A DNA stretch of 14,634 nucleotides from Acanthamoeba sp. SK_2022b (taxonomy: Eukaryota; Discosea; Longamoebia; Acanthamoebidae): contig JANDJZ010001074.1 of the NCBI GenBank assembly GCA_027943245.1, positions 1-14,634 of the forward strand. Reading direction: 5' to 3'. The notes under the pieces were generated by a model. The model was not told the origin of the DNA and did not search any database. It saw only the letters and a list, made by a program, of their open reading frames with translations. Positions 8,801 through 14,634 of this stretch are shown here, piece by piece; position 1 is the first letter of the stretch, and every line of letters starts with the position of its first letter. The position numbers and the translations under genes were made by a program.

Positions 8801-9091
8801 CCAAATGGGACGCCGAGCACGATAGGCTGGTCCAGGTGCACAGGGAGGACACCTTCAATAGGCTGCGCTACTTCTACAACGTGGTCAGAGAGCTCTACGC
8901 CGGTACGGAGCCGTGGAGCGTTCGGTCAACTCGTTTTTGTGTGTCTGGATTGCGCCTTCCGCGCGTGGAAGGGTGGACGCGGGATTACTGCCGCGGTAGT
9001 TTTTGCTGATTATGTGTTCTCTTTGCGCCTCTCCCCTCACACAGGGGGACACTTGGGCGGCGCGCGCATCCTGGCCCGCAAGCCGATCTAA
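5838..9091 (+). CDS. NMT1/Ca3427-like binding domain fused to SAM methyltransferase, 17 exons
   Basis: Exons: 5838-5939, 6056-6158, 6243-6361, 6442-6559, 6651-6733, 6849-6911, 6996-7079, 7159-7214, 7288-7333, 7448-7575, 7653-7755, 7860-8084, 8212-8322, 8386-8465, 8537-8630, 8752-8902 and 9045-9091. The product is about 570 residues. The ATG at 5838 is the first in frame and starts right at the domain.

Residues 1 to about 300 form a type 2 periplasmic-binding-protein fold of the NMT1/THI5-like, Ca3427 kind: VPEHFNLPW (11-19), LGTGAMI (42-48), LTEGLVAD (62-69), SRNGSGSQ (113-120), FLWETFTTK (161-169) and SPWPCF (185-190). There is no signal peptide or membrane segment, so it should be cytosolic.

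Residues about 330-570 form a class I methyltransferase: motif I ILNVGSGLGGPAR (359-371), acidic E385, AGDIL (411-415), YDAIVSW (426-432) and LLKPGG (451-456). This is closest in style to sarcosine/dimethylglycine-type N-methyltransferases. The substrate is unknown.

Two introns (from 6560 and 8631) seem to start with GC. GT alternatives exist: 6590 would add ten residues, and 8625 would remove two. Confidence 0.85.
8141..8170. repeat. 11-base perfect inverted repeat in an intron
   Basis: AATAATAAGAA (8141-8151) and TTCTTATTATT (8160-8170) pair exactly around an 8-base loop, inside the AT-rich core of intron 8085-8211 of the fusion gene. In RNA this would be a weak A-U hairpin. Confidence 0.8.
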
Positions 9092-9677
9092 AGTCCGGAC
9101 GCGAGTTGTGCTGCTCCCGTTGTTGCATCCTCCATCCACGCGAAGCCTACTACTTAAGCCTACTAGCCAAGCCGGGCCGTTTTTGGCTATCGAGATCCTG
9201 GATAGTAGTTCGCAACAATTTCAGATATCCATGATCAAAAACACGATCATGGGTTTCGAATTCTTCAGTTTATGGGCTTGGAATGCGTAGGGCTCAAGGG
9301 GAGGAGAGGAAAGCCAGGGCAGTTGGCTGCACCCCACTCCCTCTATTCTCCTCTCTTCTATACCGTGTCTGGTCTCGGCCCGCTCGGACAAGCGCCATTG
9401 CCCGTTCAGTGGCCCTCCGCGTGAGCGCTTCGGGATTGCTTGTCTTCTTTTCCGGTGTAGAGCGCCCACTTCGCTGCAACGCGGAAGCAAAAGAGTCGAA
9501 GAGAGAAGAGGTGGATAGGTCGCTAACGTCAGAGAGGAGTTACAGGAGAGAGGCTCAGAAGAGAAAGAAGTTGTGGACCACTTGCCCCGACCAGTTTTCG
9601 TCTACAGTGCTAGATGGTCGTAACGTATCTTCATCACATCACAACCGAGGGATTCAAATTTTAAATTCAAAACAAAA
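9092..9677. other. Intergenic region, 586 bases
   Basis: This separates the fusion gene's stop from the ATG at 9678. It holds a 10-base direct repeat AAGCCTACTA (9144-9153 and 9157-9166), an 8-base inverted repeat (9229-9252) and a purine-rich stretch at about 9484-9570 that is probably 5' untranslated leader. I see no convincing gene on either strand and no AATAAA after the upstream stop. Confidence 0.55.
9229..9252. repeat. 8-base inverted repeat, CCATGATC/GATCATGG
   Basis: The arms at 9229-9236 and 9245-9252 are exact inverted copies around an 8-base spacer AAAAACAC. They lie 138 bases past the fusion gene's stop and 426 bases before the next start. It could be a 3'-end hairpin or a protein-binding site. 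Confidence 0.6.
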
Positions 9678-11769
9678 ATGCAATGGGAAGACGACGCCCT
9701 CAATGCGGACAACATCACGATAGAGGACGGCTGGTCTGAGTTCCCTTCTTCAACGACTATGGATGACGATGGAAGCTTCTTCTCATTTTCCCCTCAACCA
9801 TCTCCCTCTTCTGCCTCTGCCTCTTCGCTCTTTGGCTTTCAATCTACCTCTACCCCCACCAGCCAGCAGCAGCAATACGCGTTCCCTCCATCTCCATCTC
9901 CTTTCACGGCTCTACCTCCATCATCTCCATCTTCGGCCCTCGCAGGCTCAACGCCTCGTCTCGGCCACCAACGAAGCACGAGCCCGTCCGTGAGATGGCC
10001 CGGCAGCGCGGCACCAGCTTCGGCAGCTGGAGGCGAGATGGGGCAGCTGCACGATTTGCAAGATAGAACGAGCCCAGAGGTGCAAATGATGACTTCGGGC
10101 GTTCTACCACACGACCACCCTCTCTTTGCCGAGATGCGACATATCGTGGCACGGGACCGCGAGCAGGGCCTCTCATCCACCGACGCCGCCCTCGCCGAGG
10201 CCGTGCTACGCCACTACGGCGAGGAGCTCGATGTGCTGCCCTCCCTGTTCGACCTCGGTGCCCAGAACCCCATGGCTCAGCAGATAGACAGGCTCAAGCG
10301 ACTCAAGCAGCAGCAGGAGCTCGGGCAGGGCGCAACGAGCCCCGCCACGTCCTCTTTCAATTCTTCATCTTCATCTTCGAGTAGCGGCTCGCGACTCGAT
10401 GTCGTACTCGAGGATCTCATCGGCGAACTCTCACGGCAACAGGCCAAAGCCGACTCCACGCCCTCCCTCGACACCTCCTCACCCTCTTCTTCATCTCAAA
10501 GCGGCCCATCTCCCGGCAACGGCAGCCCGCAACCCCTCCGGCCCATCTACCCGCCGCTCAAGGATTTGAGTCGCTCGCCGGCGACCGTCGTGGCCGGGGG
10601 ACAACGCCAGCAGCACGCCATCCAGCAGCACCTCTACAGCACGCAGAGGTGGGCCAGCGACGACGTGCTCGGCGGCCGGCTCGAAGCCACCACGCCCCGC
10701 CCGCAGGAGGCCATCCTCATCGGTACTCTCCCTCCCGGTCCTCTCTTTTATTCTTTTATGATTTAATTTTATTAAATAATATTATTTAATTTGCTATGTT
10801 AGTTTAATACTGCAAAAAGGACCGGCCAGATACGCGGCTGGTCACATAAAGGAAAAATGACGAGGCAGATGGAGTTGTGTTGTAATGAAGGCAACAGCAA
10901 TCCGCCAATTGGCGTGTGTTGATTATCAATCTGGGGGAGTGCCTTGTTCCCGCCGCGTGTCGTGTCGTCTCGCTAACCACACTACGTCGCAGAGGACGAA
11001 GGGCCGGCAGGCGCCGTCGGCCGGCAGCACCAGCTCCAACAGCAGCAGCACCACCGCTCCGGGTTCGCCAACGCGCAGGGATCGGCGATGAATTCGTCGC
11101 CCACGACGATGTCGCCCGCGACCTCGGCGTCGTCGTCCCCAGTGACGGCTGCCGCAGCGTCGACCTCGTGGATGACCATGCCCACGGCCGGCGGCGCGTC
11201 GGGCGCCACGTTCGGCTTCCCGTCGTCGCCCGTGACGATCCGCGCGCCCAAGGTCGGATCGCCGTCGGTGGCCGCCAACATGGCGACGCTCATGTCGACG
11301 TCATCATCGTCATCGTCGTCACCGCCCGTGCACGGCGCGTCGTCGCCCACCGCTGCCGCCGGCGTGTCGCCCATGTCGTCGCCCCACGCCCAACAGCACG
11401 CGGCCACGACCTCGTCGCCTCTGAACTCGCCGACCATGTCCCCATCGTCCTCGTCGTCTCCCGTGGCGCCCATGGTCGGCGACGCGTCGTCCCCGCGGGC
11501 CTCGGACGGCTCGTCGTCTCCGTCGACAGCGTCGCCATCGTCGTCACACAGCAAGGCGCTGCCCGAGGAGCTGGTCGAGCTCATCACCGCGCCGACGGTG
11601 GCCAGCATCGGCGCCGGCCTGCAGTTCATCAAGAAGCACAACTACCAGCACCACCACCACCCGCACCACTACCACCACCATCATCACCAGGGCCACCTCC
11701 ATCCCAACCGAGCACTCCACAAATCGCTCCCCGAAAAGAAGGGCAAGAACAAAGGTGCGTCTCTCCCCA

Positions 11770-11831
<62 letters not shown>

Positions 11832-12386
11832 TGTCGCCGTGGCCTGTTCTGACCGTGTCGCGGTCCAGGCGTGGTTTCGATTGGCTGGGTGCACCGAGAG
11901 CGCACCGAGAACAAGGAGGATGAGGGCTCGGATCCCGACAGGCCTCGGATCCCGCTACGGCGCGCGCGGCACAAGTCCACGCCGTCGGGCCTCGCCAAGA
12001 GCGCCGAGAGCAGCCATTTCTCCGCCGTGGCGCTCGGCGTGCAGTACATGCAGGTGCGTCGTGCGTGCGTAGCTATGCTGGCGGGTCGGGTCAATTCTGG
12101 TCGCTCACCCTCTCAAAAACCGCCGGCGTGGTTTTGCGATTGGTTCGCGCGTGTACAGCTGTATCGGAATCACATGTACATCTTCGATCCGCTCCACCCC
12201 GTCGTCCTGGACGAGAACAAGATCAGGTGCGTGTGTCGTGTGTCGTGTGCGGCTCGCGCGTGTGTTGTGTGAACTCACCGCCGTCCACCGCTCCACCCAG
12301 GTTCTACCTGTGCACCACCGAGGGGATCGAAGAGAGGAGCACCTTTGCCTTTTCCATGAACGTCATGTTTTGTATTGGTATGTGTA

Positions 12387-12425
<39 letters not shown>

Positions 12426-13329
12426 TGAAGACTAGCGCTAATCTGTATCACTTGGGTGCAGGCTCGATGCTATTTGGCGACCACAAGTCCTCCGTCGAGT
12501 TCCGAATGAGGGCCGAAGATCTGCTCAATTACCTGTGTCAGGTGCCGAGCACGGCCAACGACTACTCCTTCGCCACCGGCCTCACCGCGCTCTCCTTCAA
12601 CACTCTCTACTGGTACGCACTACTGCACCGTGTGCGTGTGCGTCGTGTGGTGCGACAGCAAGTCGATTCGCATCGGGCACTGATGTCTGCGTCCGCAGGG
12701 AAATGAACAACGCCAAGTCGGCCGACTATCTGCGCATGGCGATCAACACGTGCAAGCGCCTGAAGGCCTTGAATTCCGATGCGTACAGCCGATGTCTCTA
12801 CGCGCTGTCGTTTCACCCGTTCACCGAGCTGGCCGACATACAAAACCTCAAAAAGTGCGTCGACCGACTCCCTCTCGCCCGTCTCGCAGCAGAAATTAAC
12901 ACTAATTTATTTAATTATATTTTTTAATTGTATTTTATTTTATTTTACGTTTATCAACGGCAGGGAGCTCGAGATCGCGAAGAAGCTGTCGTACGTTCCG
13001 GTGACTACCACCACCACCCCTTGTACAGTGCAGGACGTGCAGAACTGGCAGAGGTTGGTGCCCGTATCGGTCGAGAACCTCCACATCGCCAACGCAGGTG
13101 AAGTCATCTCCTCTCTCTCTCTCTCTCTCTCTCATTGTAGCCTCTCACGTCGTCGCCTTGCGTGGTGTGGTTGGTTGGCGTCACCGCAGCTCTCGGGGTC
13201 ATCTCCAACTTGATCAGCGGACTGATCCTCTACAAGGCCAACGCCAGCCGATTCGCGCCCAAGGCACGCCTTACCACGTCACGTCACGTGCCATTCATCG
13301 TTCGCAGTGCCTATGCTGAGTTGTGATTG

Positions 13330-13362
<33 letters not shown>

Positions 13363-13612
13363 GTTTTTTGTATTTTTGGTTCGGCGTCGTCGACGTGTAA
13401 CGCAGGCGAACCAATCGACGCTGTTGCACTTCTTGGAAGCGATCACAGCTCTGGAGGCCGAGATCGACCTCATCCAATCCAACGCTCCCGACACGTTCCC
13501 CAAGCCCACCAGCAAATTCATCAAATTTTACATCTTCTGTACCTCTCCCTCCTCTCAGCGTGTGCCCTTGTGTGTATGTCGCGCCTTGCGACTCACCCAC
13601 AATTCGTGTGTG

Positions 13613-13679
<67 letters not shown>

Positions 13680-14634
13680 GCGTTGCGAGCGGAATGTCAC
13701 TGGATGCTGGAGGACAAGGAAACGGCGCTCAAGTGGGCCCAGGCCTTCCTGTCAGAGGTATACACACGGCCCCACCCCTCGCCCGATGATCGAGTTTGGC
13801 TGAGTCGACAAAATCTGTGGTGGGCCTGGCACGCGCCGTGCAGTCGGTCAAACCGGACAGCAAATACGCGGTGGCCGGCGTCTCCCAACTGATCGGCATC
13901 GTCCTCAACATTTTCCTGCGCATGGAGAAATACGACCTCCTCAACATGCAGCTCCAGGGCCTCGAGGCACGCCACCTTCTATTTTTTTTTTCACTATTTT
14001 TATTTGTTATTTTTTTAATTTTTACAACATTTGGCTTATTAGCGGAACTGACAAAAAAAATTTAAAAATAAATAATTTAATTAAAATGGCAGGAGTGGGC
14101 CAAGTTGATTCCCATCGTGCGGACGATACAGTTCAACTACCTCAAGGAGCTCGAGCAGATCCTGCGGAGGACCGACACCGGCGGCGCCTCGCCGTCGACC
14201 AACAACAGCGGCAGCCCCGTCGTCGGCTCCACGACGGACGCCGCCGCCAACGGCCACAAGGCCGGCGTCGACCGGAACGGCAACGCCATCTTCACCATCA
14301 CCGAGAACGAGATCGAGATGCTCAAGGAGAACGACGACCAGCTTCAGCTGTTGCTACAACATCACCAATTCCAACCGCAACCGCAACCACAACAACCGGC
14401 ACAGCCCTACCATCAGCAGCAGCACCAACTGTCGCCACGTGGTCATCAAGTCTATCAGCAGCAAGCGCAGCAACAACAACAACAACAACAACCGCGGCAA
14501 CAGACCTATCGACTGTCGCCGCCGCCATCGTCGTCGACGTCGACGTCGACAGCGACACCGATGCAACAGCAGCAGCAGCATCACCAGGCGCCGTCGCACG
14601 ACCAGCACTACGGCCAGCAGCCGCCGCCGGCGAA
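9678..14634 (+). CDS. Large Ser/Gln/His-rich regulator-like protein, partial (3' end beyond window)
   Basis: Exons: 9678-10722, 10993-11754, 11869-12053, 12159-12226, 12301-12377, 12462-12612, 12699-12854, 12964-13097, 13190-13263, 13406-13538, 13681-13757, 13805-13966 and 14093 to the window end. This is at least 1188 residues and still open. The ATG at 9678 follows AACAAAA.

Residues 1-603 are low complexity (Ser, Pro, Gln, Ala) and I see no cysteine. They enclose a folded-looking stretch at about 145-185 (HDHPLFAEMRHIVARD), and a His-rich run lies at about 564-587. Residues 604 to about 1040 are ordinary helical protein. ALGVQYMQ, MYIFDPLHPVVLDENKI, FSMNVMFCIGSMLFGD, FRMRAEDLLNYL and YLRMAINTCKRL recall, in order, the middle homology region of fungal zinc-cluster regulators. 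That likeness is weak, and no zinc cluster is visible. From about 1035 the tail is Ser/Thr- then Gln/His/Pro-rich, with a CAA run near 14470-14491.

Introns from 13264 and 13967 appear to start with GC. The acceptor after 13757 may be 13804 (47-base intron) or 13843 (86 bases); both keep frame. Confidence 0.8.
11771..11830. repeat. (TG)30 microsatellite
   Basis: Thirty TG units in the intron 11755-11868 of the large regulator-like gene, starting 16 bases after the 5' splice site. Confidence 0.95.
12391..12424. repeat. (GT)17 microsatellite
   Basis: Seventeen GT units in the intron 12378-12461 of the large regulator-like gene, about 13 bases after the donor. Confidence 0.95.
13111..13133. repeat. 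(CT)11 tract
   Basis: A CT run in intron 13098-13189 of the large regulator-like gene, near its 5' end rather than next to the acceptor. Confidence 0.9.
13340..13361. repeat. (ATT)7 tract after a poly-T run
   Basis: Seven ATT units follow about nine T residues inside the intron 13264-13405 of the large regulator-like gene. It is the AT-rich core of an intron whose ends are GC-rich. Confidence 0.9.
13614..13677. repeat. (TG)32 microsatellite ending at a 3' splice site
   Basis: Thirty-two TG units run to within three bases of the exon starting at 13681 (tract, then AAG). The intron 13539-13680 therefore has no ordinary polypyrimidine tract next to its acceptor. Confidence 0.95.

Noticed and set aside
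10982..11641. 219-residue minus-strand ORF rich in Asp and Gly
   Set aside because: It is the antisense of a Ser/Thr/Pro-rich exon with many TCG and TCC codons, which gives an open acidic frame on the other strand. The exon on the plus strand joins in phase to neighbours.
10916..11923. 335-residue plus-strand ORF in another frame
   Set aside because: It starts inside an intron, reads the Ser-rich exon in a frame giving Arg/Val/Ala-rich sequence, and ends in the TG tract.
14137..14608. Minus-strand Leu/Val/Arg-rich ORFs near the window end
   Set aside because: They are antisense readings of the Gln/His/Pro-rich coding tail on the plus strand.

Overview
The window looks like nuclear DNA of an intron-rich, free-living protist. 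GC-rich exons are cut by many short introns, some of them swollen by nearly pure A/T cores or by long CA/TG tracts. By hand count, the four reconstructed genes hold about 47 introns. The protein content (kidney-type glutaminase with EF-hand-like loops and ankyrin repeats, an ependymin-like secreted protein, a Ser/Gln/His-rich regulator-like protein) would suit an amoebozoan such as an Acanthamoeba relative. That assignment is inference from style and content, not a match to a known sequence.

Layout: 1-39 is probably the tail of an upstream + strand gene. 139-1424 (+) is a 7-exon, about 208-residue secreted ependymin-like glycoprotein. It converges on 1600-4629 (-), a complete 14-exon glutaminase of about 549 residues, across a 175-base AT-rich gap. 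A 1.2 kb divergent intergenic region (4630-5837) follows, with one doubtful minus-strand ORF and a perfect CAGCTGAA/TTCAGCTG palindrome. 5838-9091 (+) is a 17-exon gene of about 570 residues that joins a cytosolic NMT1/Ca3427-like periplasmic-binding-protein fold to a class I SAM-dependent methyltransferase. 9092-9677 is intergenic. 9678-14634 (+, open at the window end) is a protein of at least 1188 residues with low-complexity N- and C-terminal parts around a helical core that weakly resembles the middle homology region of fungal transcription factors.

The exons were joined by hand. Phases were checked at every junction, so nearly every listed exon length agrees with an open frame; the ambiguous junctions are stated. 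Two things stand out. The binding-protein/methyltransferase fusion is the best candidate for an undescribed system. The splice donors also follow GTRCG (C at +4 in 34 of 43 GT donors by my count), and four donors appear to be GC, all of them GCAC. The genes are separate eukaryotic transcription units. Nothing in the sequence shows that they act in one pathway, although glutaminase and the methyltransferase both belong to small nitrogen-compound or one-carbon metabolism in a broad sense.
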